Of a DNA stretch of 64,000 nucleotides, positions 42,715 to 51,714 are shown piece after piece. The translations under genes were made by a program, and so were the position numbers. This DNA comes from Pseudomonadota bacterium (GTDB taxonomy: Bacteria; Pseudomonadota; Gammaproteobacteria; Burkholderiales; Burkholderiaceae_C), in the NCBI GenBank assembly GCA_023387335.1, contig JAEWIF010000057.1, positions 165,765 through 229,764 on the forward strand, given 5' to 3'. The notes below the pieces were generated by a model that was not told the DNA's origin, searched no databases, and saw only the letters and a program-made list of their open reading frames with translations. The stretch's first letter is position 1. Each line of letters starts with the position of its first letter.

Positions 42715-44661
42715 ATGTGCGGAATCACTGGATTCATGGGCCCGCTCGAAGCGGCATCCGGCGAGGAGCGTCTTCGCCGGATGACGGACGCGATCGTCTC
42801 GCGAGGACCGGACGACCAGGGCCACTGGCTCGACGCCGGCCACGCGATCGCGCTCGGTCACCGGCGGCTGGCCATCGTCGACCTCACCCCCGCGGGACAC
42901 CAGCCGATGACGTCGGCGTCGCAGCGCTACGTGGTGGTGTTCAACGGCGAGATCTACAACCACCTGGACCTGCGCAAGGAACTGGAAAGCCGCGGAGCGG
43001 CGCCTGCCTGGCGCGGTCACTCGGACACCGAGACCCTGCTGGCCGCGATCGATGCATGGGGCGTGACCGGCGCGATCGAACGCTGCACCGGCATGTTCGC
43101 TGTCGCGCTGTGGGATCGCCAGGAACGCACGCTCACGCTGGCGCGCGACCGCCTGGGCGAGAAGCCGCTGTACTACGGCTGGCAGGGCACCGGCGCCGGT
43201 GCCGTATTCCTGTTCGGCTCCGAGCTCAAGGCGCTCCGAGCGCACCCGGCCTTCGACGGCGCAATCCGGCGCGACGCCCTCGCGCTGCTGCTGCGGCACA
43301 ACTACGTGCCCGCGCCGCATTCCATCCACGAAGGCATCCACAAGCTGCTGCCGGGCGCCATCCTCACGGTTTCGATGTCGCAGCGCGAGCCGCGCATCCA
43401 CCGTTACTGGCGCGCCGAGGAAGTGGCACGCCAGGGACAGCGTTCCCGCGACATGCGCCCCGCGCCCGAACTGGTGGACGAGCTGGAAGCCCTGCTGAAG
43501 GCGGCGGTCGGCCGGCAGATGATGGCCGACGTGCCGCTCGGCGCCTTTCTTTCGGGCGGGATCGACTCCTCGACCATCGTGGCGCTGATGCAGGCGCAGT
43601 CGGCCTCGCCGGTGCGCACCTTCACCATCGGCTTCGGCGAGCCCGGCTACAACGAGGCGGAACATGCCAAGGCCGTCGCCAAGCACCTGGGCACCGACCA
43701 TACCGAGCTGTACGTCACGCCGCAGCAGGCCCTGGACGTGATCCCGCGGCTGCCGCGCTTGTACGACGAGCCGTTCTCCGACTCGTCCCAGATCCCCACG
43801 TTCCTGGTGTCGCAGCTGGCGCGGCAGCACGTGACCGTCTCGCTCTCTGGCGACGCGGGCGATGAACTGTTCTGCGGCTACAACCGGTACCTGGCGGCGG
43901 ACGGGATGTGGAGCAAGCTCAACGCCGTGCCCGCCCCGATGCGCCGCGCCGCCGCCGCGGCCATCACCGCCGTGTCTCCCGGCGCGTGGAACCGCTTCGG
44001 GCGATGCCTGCCGTCGCGCCGCGCCCATCGTCTCGGCGACAAGCTTCACAAGGGCGCCGGCGTCCTCGGCAGCGGCTCGGTCGACGCCCTGTACACGGGC
44101 CTGGTCTCGCACTGGGGCGATCCGTCTTCCGTCGTGATCGGCGGAAAGGAAGCGCCGACGGTACTCACCGGACTGCGCCCCGACCTCGGCGGACTCAATG
44201 CGATCGAACGCATGATGGCGCTGGACACCCTGAGCTACCTGCCCGACGACATCCTCGTGAAGGTGGACCGGGCCGCCATGGGCGTGAGCCTGGAGACCCG
44301 CGTTCCCTTCCTCGACCACAGCGTCGTGGAGTTCGCCTGGCGGCTGCCGCTCGAGCACAAGCTGCGCGACGGAAAGGGCAAGTGGATCCTGCGGCAGGTG
44401 CTCGCCCGCCATGTCCCCGACAGCATCACCGAGCGGCCCAAGATGGGCTTCGGCGTGCCGATCGACGCCTGGCTGCGCGGCCCCCTGCGCGAGTGGGCGG
44501 AATCCCTGCTGGGCGAAGACCGGCTCCGGCGCGAGAACTACTTCGAACCCGCGCCGATCCGCGCGAAGTGGGCCGAACATCTCAGCGGCGAGCGCAACTG
44601 GGCCTATCACCTGTGGGACGTGCTGATGTTCCAGGCATGGCTGCAAGAGAACGCACGTTGA
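42715..44661 (+). CDS. Glutamine-hydrolysing asparagine synthase family amidotransferase
   Basis: AsnB-type enzyme of 648 residues. The class II glutaminase domain begins MCGITGF with the nucleophile Cys2, followed by SRGPDDQG, GHRRLAIVDL and FNGEIYNHLDLR. The synthetase domain carries the P-loop LSGGIDSS, SLSGDAGDELFCGYNRY, and LPDDILVKVDRAAMGVSLETR. It can make asparagine, but inside a cluster with a TviB/TviC pair it may amidate the carboxyl group of the GalNAcA residue, as WbpS-type proteins do in Pseudomonas O-antigens (inference). The next gene starts inside its stop (TTGA). Confidence 0.92.
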   Translation: MCGITGFMGPLEAASGEERLRRMTDAIVSRGPDDQGHWLDAGHAIALGHRRLAIVDLTPAGHQPMTSASQRYVVVFNGEIYNHLDLRKELESRGAAPAWRGHSDTETLLAAIDAWGVTGAIERCTGMFAVALWDRQERTLTLARDRLGEKPLYYGWQGTGAGAVFLFGSELKALRAHPAFDGAIRRDALALLLRHNYVPAPHSIHEGIHKLLPGAILTVSMSQREPRIHRYWRAEEVARQGQRSRDMRPAPELVDELEALLKAAVGRQMMADVPLGAFLSGGIDSSTIVALMQAQSASPVRTFTIGFGEPGYNEAEHAKAVAKHLGTDHTELYVTPQQALDVIPRLPRLYDEPFSDSSQIPTFLVSQLARQHVTVSLSGDAGDELFCGYNRYLAADGMWSKLNAVPAPMRRAAAAAITAVSPGAWNRFGRCLPSRRAHRLGDKLHKGAGVLGSGSVDALYTGLVSHWGDPSSVVIGGKEAPTVLTGLRPDLGGLNAIERMMALDTLSYLPDDILVKVDRAAMGVSLETRVPFLDHSVVEFAWRLPLEHKLRDGKGKWILRQVLARHVPDSITERPKMGFGVPIDAWLRGPLREWAESLLGEDRLRRENYFEPAPIRAKWAEHLSGERNWAYHLWDVLMFQAWLQENAR

Positions 44662-45830
44662 GCCGGCGCCTGCTGTTCGTCGTCAACGTCGACACCTTCT
44701 TCCTGTCGCACCGGCTTCCCATCGCCGAGGCGGCCCTGCGCGCCGGCTATGAAGTCCACGTGGCCGCGGCGCTGACGGCCCACCGCCGGGAGGAATTCGA
44801 TGCCCGCGGCATCCATGTGCATCCGTTGCCGGTGGAGAGAAGCAGCGCCAATCCTTTCTCGGCCCTCCGCCTGCTGGCTGCCCTGTATTCGCTGTTCCGG
44901 CGCGTGCGGCCGGACCTCGTGCACCTGGTCACCATCAAGCCCGTGCTCCTGGGCGGCATCGCGGCCCGGCTCGCGCGGGTGCCCGCCGTCGTCGCGGCCG
45001 TGTCGGGACTGGGCTATGTCTTCATGGCCAAGGGCGGCTGGGCCCTGCTTCGCCGCAAGCTGGTGGAAGCGGCCTACCGGCTGTCATTGGGGCACCCGAA
45101 CGCCAGCGTCATCTTCCAGAACCAGGACGACCGAGCCGTCATCGAACGCGCGGCGGGCCTCCGGGAGGGCCAGTCCGAGCTGATTCGCGGTTCCGGCGTG
45201 GACTTGCGTGAGTTCCAGCCGACGCCGCTCTCGACGCAAGCCCCCGTCGTGCTGCTCGCCGCCCGCTTGCTCGGCGACAAGGGCGTGCACGAGTTCGTCG
45301 ATGCCGCCCGCCAGTTGCACGGCCACTCCGGGGCGCGCTTCGTCCTGGTCGGTGACGTGGATCCCGGCAATCCGAGCAGCCTCACGCGCGAGCAGATGGA
45401 AGCACTCGTGAAGGAAGGCGTCGTGGAGTGGTGGGGACATCGGCAGGACATGCCGCAGGTGCTGTCCGCCGCCGCATTGGTCGTGCTGCCTTCCTATCGC
45501 GAGGGTCTGCCCAAGGTGCTCATCGAGGCGGCGGCTTGCGGTCGCCCCGTCGTGACGACCGACGTGCCGGGTTGCCGCGACGCCGTGGTCCCGGGGCAAA
45601 CCGGCCTGCTCGTTCCGGCCAAGGACGCCGTCGGGCTGCGTGACGCGATCCGCACCTTGCTCGACGACCCACAGGCCCGCGGACGAATGGGCACCGCGGG
45701 TCGGCACCTGGCGGAAACCGCGTTCAACGTGGACCACGTGGTGGCGCGCCACCTGGAAATCTACGACCGGAAGCTGGCGTGGCGTGGCACGCCGGAGGCC
45801 TGTCGCGAGAATTCGGCCGGCAGCCGCTAG
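44658..45830 (+). CDS. GT4 family glycosyltransferase
   Basis: GT-B transferase of 390 residues. N-terminal FVVNVDTFFLSHRLPIAEAALRAGYEVHVAA resembles PglA/WbpX-like enzymes that use UDP-GalNAc or UDP-HexNAc-derived donors. VHLVTIKPVLLGGIAAR and GLGYVF are typical of that group. The donor domain has LLAARLLGDKGVHEFV, YREGLPKVLIEAAACGRPVVTTD with the E-x7-E element, and GLLVP. The start TTG 44658 overlaps the amidotransferase stop as TTGA; no better start exists. Last gene of the plus-strand cluster, ending 22 bases from the convergent acyl-CoA reductase. Confidence 0.88.
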   Translation: MSRRLLFVVNVDTFFLSHRLPIAEAALRAGYEVHVAAALTAHRREEFDARGIHVHPLPVERSSANPFSALRLLAALYSLFRRVRPDLVHLVTIKPVLLGGIAARLARVPAVVAAVSGLGYVFMAKGGWALLRRKLVEAAYRLSLGHPNASVIFQNQDDRAVIERAAGLREGQSELIRGSGVDLREFQPTPLSTQAPVVLLAARLLGDKGVHEFVDAARQLHGHSGARFVLVGDVDPGNPSSLTREQMEALVKEGVVEWWGHRQDMPQVLSAAALVVLPSYREGLPKVLIEAAACGRPVVTTDVPGCRDAVVPGQTGLLVPAKDAVGLRDAIRTLLDDPQARGRMGTAGRHLAETAFNVDHVVARHLEIYDRKLAWRGTPEACRENSAGSR

Positions 45831-45852
45831 CCGCCAGCCGCGGCGGGGCCTT

Positions 45853-47841
45853 TCAGAAATGAATCCCCCTCATCATCTGCTGCATCGCCACTGCCTCCGC
45901 CGACAGCTGCGGCTTGCCCCCGCCGCCCTCCCCCTTCGCCGCCGATGAATCCGGAAACATCCGGAAGCTCGTGTTCATCACGATCTGGGCGATCCGGGGC
46001 ACCAGGGCGTGCAGCACCTGGCCGGTGATGCCCAGCCGCGTCGCGATGCGCACCGGCTTGTAGATGCAGGCCTCCGCGATCATGTCGCCCGCTTCTTCCG
46101 GCGAGAGCGTGGGCACGTTGTTGTAGATCTTGGTGGGCGCGATCATGGGCGTGCGCACCAGGGGCATGTTGATCGTCGTGAAGGTGATGCCCTGGTCCTG
46201 GAATTCGCTGGCCGCGCAGCGGGTCCAGGCGTCCAGCGCGGCCTTGCTGGCGACGTAGGCGGAGAAGCGCGGCGCGTTGGTCAGCACGCCGATGGAGCTG
46301 ATGTTCACCACGTGGCCCCTGCGTCTGGCCACCATCGACGGCAGCAATCCCATGGTGACGCGCAGGCAGCCGAAGTAGTTCAGCTGCATGGTCCGCTCGA
46401 AATCATGGAAGCGGTCGTAGCTGGCCTCGATGGCGCGGCGGATCGAACGGCCGGCGTTGTTGACCAGGAAGTCCACGCCGCCGTGCTGCTCGATCAGCAG
46501 CTGCACGAAACGGTCGCAGTCCGCCATGTCCGCCAGGTCGGCCGGGTAGGCGACGAAGCGGTAGCCCTTGGCCTCGGCTTCCTTGCAGGCTTCGTCCAGC
46601 TTGTCGGGGTCGCGGCCGCAGATGATCGTGACAGCACCCGCTTCCGCGAACTTGTGCGCCGCCGCCAGGCCGATGCCCGAGGAGCCGCCCGTGACCAGCA
46701 CCACCTTGTTGCCGACCGTGCCCTTCAGCGACCGGTCGATGTGCAGGTCGGGGTCGAGGTGGCGCTCCCAGTAGTCCCACAGGCGCCAGGCGTAGTCCTT
46801 GAGGTTGGGGCACTCGATGCCCGTGCCCTTGAGCGCCGCCAGCGTTTCGCGGCAGTCGAAGCGGGTCGGGTAGTTCACGAAGGTGAGCATGTCCTCGGGC
46901 AGGCCCAGGTCCTTCATGACGGCGTTGCGGATGCGGCGCACCGGCGCCACCGCCATCAGCCCCTTCTTCACGCTCTTGGGGATGAATCCCAGCAGCGCCG
47001 CGTTGACGAACAGGTTCATCCTTGGCGCGTGCGCCGCCTTGGCGAAGATGTCGAGCACGTCTCCCACGCGGTAGCCCACCGGGTCCACCAGGTGGAAGCA
47101 CTTGCCGCCGGTGCCTTGCAGGTGGCTGATGTGGTCCAGCGCATCCACCACGAAGTCCACCGGCACGATGTTGACGCGCCCGCCTTCCAGCCCCACCGCC
47201 GGCAGCCAGGGCGGCAGCAGCTGGCGCATGCGCTGGATCAGCTTGAAGAAGTAGTACGGCCCGTCGACCTTGTCCATCTGGCCGGTCCCGCTGTCGCCCA
47301 CCACCATCGCGGGGCGATACACCGTCCACGGCGACCTGCATTCCTTGCGCACGATCTTCTCGCTCTCGTGCTTGGTCATGAAGTACGGGTGCTCGTAGTT
47401 CTCGGCCTCCTCGAACATGTCCTCGCGGAAGACGCCTTCGTACAGGCCCGCCGCCGCGATGGAGGAGACGTGGTGGAAGTGCTTCGCCTCGATCGCCTGC
47501 GCGAACGCCACCGTGTTGCGCGTGCCTTCGATGTTGACCGCGACCTGGCTCTCTTCGTCCGCGCCCAGGTCGTACACCGCGGCCAGGTGGAAGAAGTGGT
47601 CGATGCGGCCCTTGAGGTCCTGGGTGACGTCGGCGGCCACGCCCAGTTTGCCGGTCGTGAGATCGCCCATCACGGGAACGGCGCGCGAGGCCGGCACGCC
47701 CCAGGACGCCAGCAGCTCGGCCACCTTGGCTTCGCTCTCCGGCCGGATCAGGAAGTGGACGACCGAGCCCTCGCGTTCGAGGAGCTTGCGAACCAGCCGC
47801 TTGCCGATGAAGCCGGTGGCGCCGGTGACGAAGTAGTGCAT
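45853..47841 (-). CDS. Two-domain fatty acyl-CoA reductase (alcohol-forming, SDR-SDR)
   Basis: Protein of 662 residues made of two SDR domains. The N-terminal extended, NAD-binding-4-like domain has VTGATGFIGKRL (residues 5-16), VSSIAAAGLYEG and YFMTK (153-157). The C-terminal classical SDR domain has VTGGSSGIGLAAA at about 383-395, NNAGRSI and YVASKAALD near 529. Size and order match the bacterial alcohol-forming acyl-CoA reductase of Marinobacter (Maqu_2507 type, 661 residues) and mycobacterial AcrA1. Such enzymes reduce acyl-CoA to fatty aldehyde and on to alcohol with NADPH. The WS/DGAT gene at 51.7 kb could use the alcohol for wax esters. Divergent from the phasin gene. Confidence 0.85.
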   Translation of the reverse strand: MHYFVTGATGFIGKRLVRKLLEREGSVVHFLIRPESEAKVAELLASWGVPASRAVPVMGDLTTGKLGVAADVTQDLKGRIDHFFHLAAVYDLGADEESQVAVNIEGTRNTVAFAQAIEAKHFHHVSSIAAAGLYEGVFREDMFEEAENYEHPYFMTKHESEKIVRKECRSPWTVYRPAMVVGDSGTGQMDKVDGPYYFFKLIQRMRQLLPPWLPAVGLEGGRVNIVPVDFVVDALDHISHLQGTGGKCFHLVDPVGYRVGDVLDIFAKAAHAPRMNLFVNAALLGFIPKSVKKGLMAVAPVRRIRNAVMKDLGLPEDMLTFVNYPTRFDCRETLAALKGTGIECPNLKDYAWRLWDYWERHLDPDLHIDRSLKGTVGNKVVLVTGGSSGIGLAAAHKFAEAGAVTIICGRDPDKLDEACKEAEAKGYRFVAYPADLADMADCDRFVQLLIEQHGGVDFLVNNAGRSIRRAIEASYDRFHDFERTMQLNYFGCLRVTMGLLPSMVARRRGHVVNISSIGVLTNAPRFSAYVASKAALDAWTRCAASEFQDQGITFTTINMPLVRTPMIAPTKIYNNVPTLSPEEAGDMIAEACIYKPVRIATRLGITGQVLHALVPRIAQIVMNTSFRMFPDSSAAKGEGGGGKPQLSAEAVAMQQMMRGIHF

Positions 47842-48003
47842 GGGAAGACCTCCGCGCGGCATTCTGGTCCGGGGCCGCGGGCGGATGATCCCGCACAAAC
47901 CCGCGCGCTTGAAGAGCCGCGCCATCGTTTTAGGAGCAGCCACCTACCGCCCGCGACGGCCCCGCCGTACAGTCGGACGATCACCATTCCACCGGAGTCG
48001 CAC

Positions 48004-48528
48004 ATGGTCAGGAAGATGCAGTCCCCCGGCAGCAGCACCGACGAGAGCAAGGGCGTGCCCCCGCTGTCCAGCACCGTGCGGGAATCGGCCAGCCAGATCT
48101 GGCTGGCGGGCCTCGGCGCCTTCGCCAAGGCGCAGGAGGAAGGCACCAAGGTGTTCGACACGCTGGTCAAGGAAGGCCTGACGATCCAGCGCAAGACCCA
48201 GGCGGCGGCGGGTGAGCGGCTCTCGGAAGCCACCAGCCGCATGGCCAGCATGGCGACCGACATCACGTCCAAGGCCACGGGCCAGTGGGACAAGCTCGAG
48301 ACCATCTTCGAGGAACGCGTCGCGCGCGCGCTCGGCAAGCTGGGCGTGCCCACGTCCAAGGACATCGACGCGCTGATCGCCCGCATCGACGAGCTCAATC
48401 GCCAGGTGGCCAAGCTCAGCGCCCACCAGTCGCCGGCGGCCAAGGCACGCGCCGCCAGGCCCGGCGCGAACGCGAACGGCGCGACCAAGCCGGCGCGCAA
48501 GAGCGCGTCGCGGACCACGAAGAAATGA
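48004..48528 (+). CDS. Phasin (PhaI/PhaF type granule-associated protein)
   Basis: Granule surface protein of 174 residues. The helical phasin domain covers residues 25-140 (SASQIWLAGLGAFAKAQEEGTKVFDTLVKEG then LGVPTSKDIDALIARIDELNRQVAKL, the conserved C-terminal leucine-zipper-like helix). An Ala/Lys/Arg tail resembles the DNA-binding tail of PhaF in short form. Coats polyhydroxyalkanoate or neutral-lipid inclusions. Starts the plus operon phasin-patatin-TetR-TPR; its stop overlaps the patatin gene start (ATGA). Confidence 0.9.
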   Translation: MVRKMQSPGSSTDESKGVPPLSSTVRESASQIWLAGLGAFAKAQEEGTKVFDTLVKEGLTIQRKTQAAAGERLSEATSRMASMATDITSKATGQWDKLETIFEERVARALGKLGVPTSKDIDALIARIDELNRQVAKLSAHQSPAAKARAARPGANANGATKPARKSASRTTKK

Positions 48529-49703
48529 AGCCTCGCGTCGCGCTGGCGCTCGCCGGCGGCGGCCCGCTCGGCGCCATCCACGAGATCGGCGCACTGTGCG
48601 CGCTGCAGGAGTCGCTCCAGGGCCTGGAGCTGCATCGCCTCGACCACTACGTCGGCGTTTCGGCCGGCGGCTTCATCGCCGCGGGGCTGGCCAACGGCAT
48701 GACGCCGCGCGAGCTGTGCTCCGCCTTCATCGATCCGCAGGGCGAAGGCGAGGTGTTCGACCCGGCCTGGCTGATGGTGCCGGCCTATCGCGAGTTCCTG
48801 CGCAGGAGCCTCATGGTCCCCGGGCTGGCCGCGTCCGCGCTGTGGCGGGCGACGCTGGGCCGCAAGCCGCTCACGCATTCCATCGAGCGCCTGGCCTCCA
48901 GCCTGCCCACGGGCATCTTCTCCAACGAGGAGATCGATCGCCGCCTGGCGCACGCGTTCTCGCGCCCCGGCCGCAGCAACGACTTCCGCCGCCTGCGCGC
49001 CCGCCTCACCCTGGTGGCGACGAACCTCGACACCGGCGAAGCCGCGCCCTTCGGCTCTCCCGGATGGGACCACGTGCCCATCTCCAAGGCCGTGCAGGCC
49101 AGCGCCGCCCTCCCCGGCCTGTTCCCGCCGGTGCGCATCGACGGCCAGGACTACGTCGACGGCGCGCTGAAGAAGACGCTGCACGCCACCGTGGCACTGG
49201 AAGAAGGCGTGGACCTGCTGCTGTGCCTGAACCCGCTGGTGCCCTTCAATGCCGCCGAGGCGCCGGGCACCGCGCGCATCGCCGACGGCGGCCTGCCCGC
49301 CGTGCTGTCGCAGACCTTCCGCGCCATGATCCATTCGCGGCTGGCGCTGGGCATGAAGCACTACGAGCGCGCCTATCCGGGCACCGACATCGTGCTGCTC
49401 GAACCGGATCCGAGCGACGCGCGCCTGCGGCAGGCCAACACCTTCAGCTACCGCCAGCGGCGCGAACTGGCCGAGCACGCGTACCAGCAGACGCGCGCCT
49501 TGCTGCTGGCGCGCCGCGAAACGCTGGCGCCCACGCTGGCCCGCCACGGCATCACGCTGCGCGAGGACGGGTTGCGTGCGCCGAGCCGACTGCTGCCCGC
49601 ACGCCAACCCGCCACCCGCCTCGGCCGCGCGGTGGCCGACCTGCAGCAGGCGATGGACCACCTGGGCCGGCTGCTGCCGCCGCCCGCGCGGCGGGTGCGG
49701 TGA
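48525..49703 (+). CDS. Patatin-like phospholipase / acyl hydrolase
   Basis: Serine acyl hydrolase of 392 residues. The patatin signature is complete: oxyanion loop LAGGGPLGAIHEIG at residues 9-22, nucleophile in GVSAGG, and the Asp of the dyad in DGALKK. No signal peptide, so cytoplasmic. Translationally coupled to the phasin gene, which suggests action on granule lipids such as triacylglycerol, wax ester, membrane phospholipid or PHA. A C-terminal region of about 90 residues beyond the patatin fold is helical and basic. Substrate unproven. Confidence 0.88.
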   Translation: MKPRVALALAGGGPLGAIHEIGALCALQESLQGLELHRLDHYVGVSAGGFIAAGLANGMTPRELCSAFIDPQGEGEVFDPAWLMVPAYREFLRRSLMVPGLAASALWRATLGRKPLTHSIERLASSLPTGIFSNEEIDRRLAHAFSRPGRSNDFRRLRARLTLVATNLDTGEAAPFGSPGWDHVPISKAVQASAALPGLFPPVRIDGQDYVDGALKKTLHATVALEEGVDLLLCLNPLVPFNAAEAPGTARIADGGLPAVLSQTFRAMIHSRLALGMKHYERAYPGTDIVLLEPDPSDARLRQANTFSYRQRRELAEHAYQQTRALLLARRETLAPTLARHGITLREDGLRAPSRLLPARQPATRLGRAVADLQQAMDHLGRLLPPPARRVR

Positions 49704-49704
49704 C

Positions 49705-50376
49705 ATGGCGCGCAAGGCCCCGCGCCGCACGGCAGAACGCATCCTCGAGGTCACGCTGGACCTCTTCAACCGCTTCGGCGAGCCGAACGTCTCCACCACG
49801 CTGATCTCCGCCGAGCTGGGCATCAGCCCCGGCAACCTGTACTACCACTACCCGGCCAAGGACGAGCTGATCAACTCGCTGTTCGACCGCTACGAAAAGT
49901 CGCTGTCCGAACTGCTCAACGCCAGCGACAACGTGCGCGACGTGGAGGACGCCTGGTTCTTCATGCACACGCTGTTCGAGCTGATCTGGCAGTACCGCTT
50001 CCTCTACCGCGACCTGAACGACCTCCTGTCCAAGAACCGCCGGCTGGAGACGCACTTCCAGTGGGTGCTGAAGAACAAGATCCGAGCCATCCGCGCGATG
50101 CTGGCCGGCATGAGCCGCACGGGCGCGGTCAGCATCGATTCGCGCGAGCTCGAACCCACCGCCGACAGCATGGTGGTCGTGCTGACCTACTGGCTCAGCT
50201 TCGAGTACGTGCGCGACCCGCGCCGCGCGCTCGAGCCTGAAAGCGCGCAGGCCGCGCTGCTGCGCGGAGCCCACCACGTGCTCAATCTGCTGGTACCCTA
50301 TCTCGAACAGGGCCAGCGGATGCACCTGCTGGGCCTGGTCGGGGCCTACCAGGCCGCCGACCCACAAGAGCAGTAG
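49705..50376 (+). CDS. TetR family regulator (PhaD-like)
   Basis: Regulator of 223 residues. Helix-turn-helix in ERILEVTLDLFNRFGEPNVSTTLISAELGISPGNLYYHYPAKDELI (spans three helices). The C-terminal domain is rich in aromatic residues (FFMHTLFELIWQYRFLYRD), suggesting a hydrophobic ligand such as an acyl-CoA. The N-terminal pattern ISPGNLYYHY is shared with PhaD of pseudomonad PHA clusters. Starts one base after the patatin stop and sits inside the granule operon, so it probably regulates this locus. Confidence 0.88.
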   Translation: MARKAPRRTAERILEVTLDLFNRFGEPNVSTTLISAELGISPGNLYYHYPAKDELINSLFDRYEKSLSELLNASDNVRDVEDAWFFMHTLFELIWQYRFLYRDLNDLLSKNRRLETHFQWVLKNKIRAIRAMLAGMSRTGAVSIDSRELEPTADSMVVVLTYWLSFEYVRDPRRALEPESAQAALLRGAHHVLNLLVPYLEQGQRMHLLGLVGAYQAADPQEQ

Positions 50377-50394
50377 CACGACAGGAGACAAGAC

Positions 50395-51168
50395 GTGGGC
50401 AAGTGGGCGCCGTTCCCGCACCCCGGTGAATTCGACTACAGCCCCGACGAGGTGCGGGCGCGCTGGGCCCGGCTGCATGCCGGCGACGCCGAGCCGCTGC
50501 CCACCGAGCCGTCGGTGCTGCAAGCCTGGACGCTGTTTCACCGGGGCGAATTCCAGCAGGCGGCCGAGGCCGGCCTCAAGGCCGGCGGCGACGGCATCAC
50601 CGCCGCCAACAAGGCCGCCTGCATCCATGCCACCTACCTCGAGAAGAAGGAGAAGGTCCGGCTGGAGCTCTTCCTCGAAGTGGCCCAGCGCGCGGAAGCG
50701 CAGGCGCTGCGCGAGCCGCGCAACGCGGCCGCCTGGTACCTGCACGGCTACTCGCTCGGGCGCTACAGCCAGGCGATCAGCGTGGCCAAGGCACTCGCGC
50801 AAGGGCTGGGCGGCAAGGTCAAGGATTCGCTGGAGCGCGCCATCAAGCTCAACCCGCGGCACGCCGAGGCGCACCTGGCGCTGGCCGCCTTCCATGCCGA
50901 AGTGATCGACAAGGTCGGCCCGCTCATCGGCGGCATGACGTACGGGGCCAAGCGCGAGACCGGACTCAAGCTGTTCGAGGAAGCGCTGCGGCTGCATCCG
51001 CAGTCGGCAATCGGCCTGATCGAGTACGCCAACGGGCTGGTGATGCTCCAGGGCGAATCGAAGATGGCCGAGGCCACGGCGCTCTACGAGCGCGCGGCCG
51101 CCCTGCAGCCCTGCGACGCGGCCGAGCGGCTGAACGTCGCCATGGCGCAGGCCGAACTTCAGGAGTAG
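50395..51168 (+). CDS. TPR-like repeat protein
   Basis: Cytoplasmic protein of 257 residues built of helical pairs. TPR-like units are seen at LFHRGEFQQAAEAGLKAG, AAWYLHGYSLGRYSQAIS, SLERAIKLNPRHAEAHLALAAFHAE, LFEEALRLHPQSAIGLIEYANGL and ALYERAAALQPCDAAERLNVAMA. The start is GTG 50395, six bases after an AGGAGA site. TPR proteins act as scaffolds; a role at the granule is suggested only by the operon context. Confidence 0.8.
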   Translation: MGKWAPFPHPGEFDYSPDEVRARWARLHAGDAEPLPTEPSVLQAWTLFHRGEFQQAAEAGLKAGGDGITAANKAACIHATYLEKKEKVRLELFLEVAQRAEAQALREPRNAAAWYLHGYSLGRYSQAISVAKALAQGLGGKVKDSLERAIKLNPRHAEAHLALAAFHAEVIDKVGPLIGGMTYGAKRETGLKLFEEALRLHPQSAIGLIEYANGLVMLQGESKMAEATALYERAAALQPCDAAERLNVAMAQAELQE

Positions 51169-51239
51169 GCGCTGCTGGGCTGCCGCCAGCGGCCTTCGCC
51201 TACACCTCGTACGTTCGGCCGGCCCCAGACTGCCGGCCC

Positions 51240-51695
51240 ATGGACATCTTCCAAGCCCTCCTGCAGAGCCACGAACGCCAGCGCGCGATGTTCAAGCGCC
51301 TGCTGTCGGACATCGGCGATCCCGGCCAGCGCAAGCAGGCCTTCGACGAACTCAAGGCCGAGATGGCCGCGCACGAGACAGCCGAGGAGCGGGCGTTCTA
51401 CGTCCCGCTGTTCGAGCACGACGAGACCGTCGACGAGGCGCGCCATGGCGTGGCCGAGCATCACGAGATGGATGAGATGGTCGAGGACCTGGAGAAGGCC
51501 AAGGAAGGCTCGGCCGAGTGGCTGGAGAGCGTCGGCAAGCTGGTGCACAAGCTGGAACACCATCTGAAGGAAGAGGAACAGAAATTCTTCCCCCAAGCGA
51601 AGAAGGTGCTGGACGCCAAGCAGGTGCAGGAACTGGGCTCGTTGTACCTGCAGGAGCACGACCGGCTGCACGAGAAGGAAACGCAGGCGCAGTGA
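51240..51695 (+). CDS. Hemerythrin-like domain protein
   Basis: Four-helix HHE-domain protein of 151 residues. Candidate di-iron ligands follow the expected order: His in LLQSHERQRAMF, His/Glu in AAHETAEERAFY, His-His-Glu in VAEHHEMDEMV, and HHLKEEEQKFF. It may bind oxygen or nitric oxide or store iron. It lies 71 bases after the TPR gene and 19 bases from the convergent WS/DGAT gene. Not clearly part of the lipid function. Confidence 0.88.
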   Translation: MDIFQALLQSHERQRAMFKRLLSDIGDPGQRKQAFDELKAEMAAHETAEERAFYVPLFEHDETVDEARHGVAEHHEMDEMVEDLEKAKEGSAEWLESVGKLVHKLEHHLKEEEQKFFPQAKKVLDAKQVQELGSLYLQEHDRLHEKETQAQ

Positions 51696-51714
51696 GCGGC
51701 CGGCGCCGACTCCG

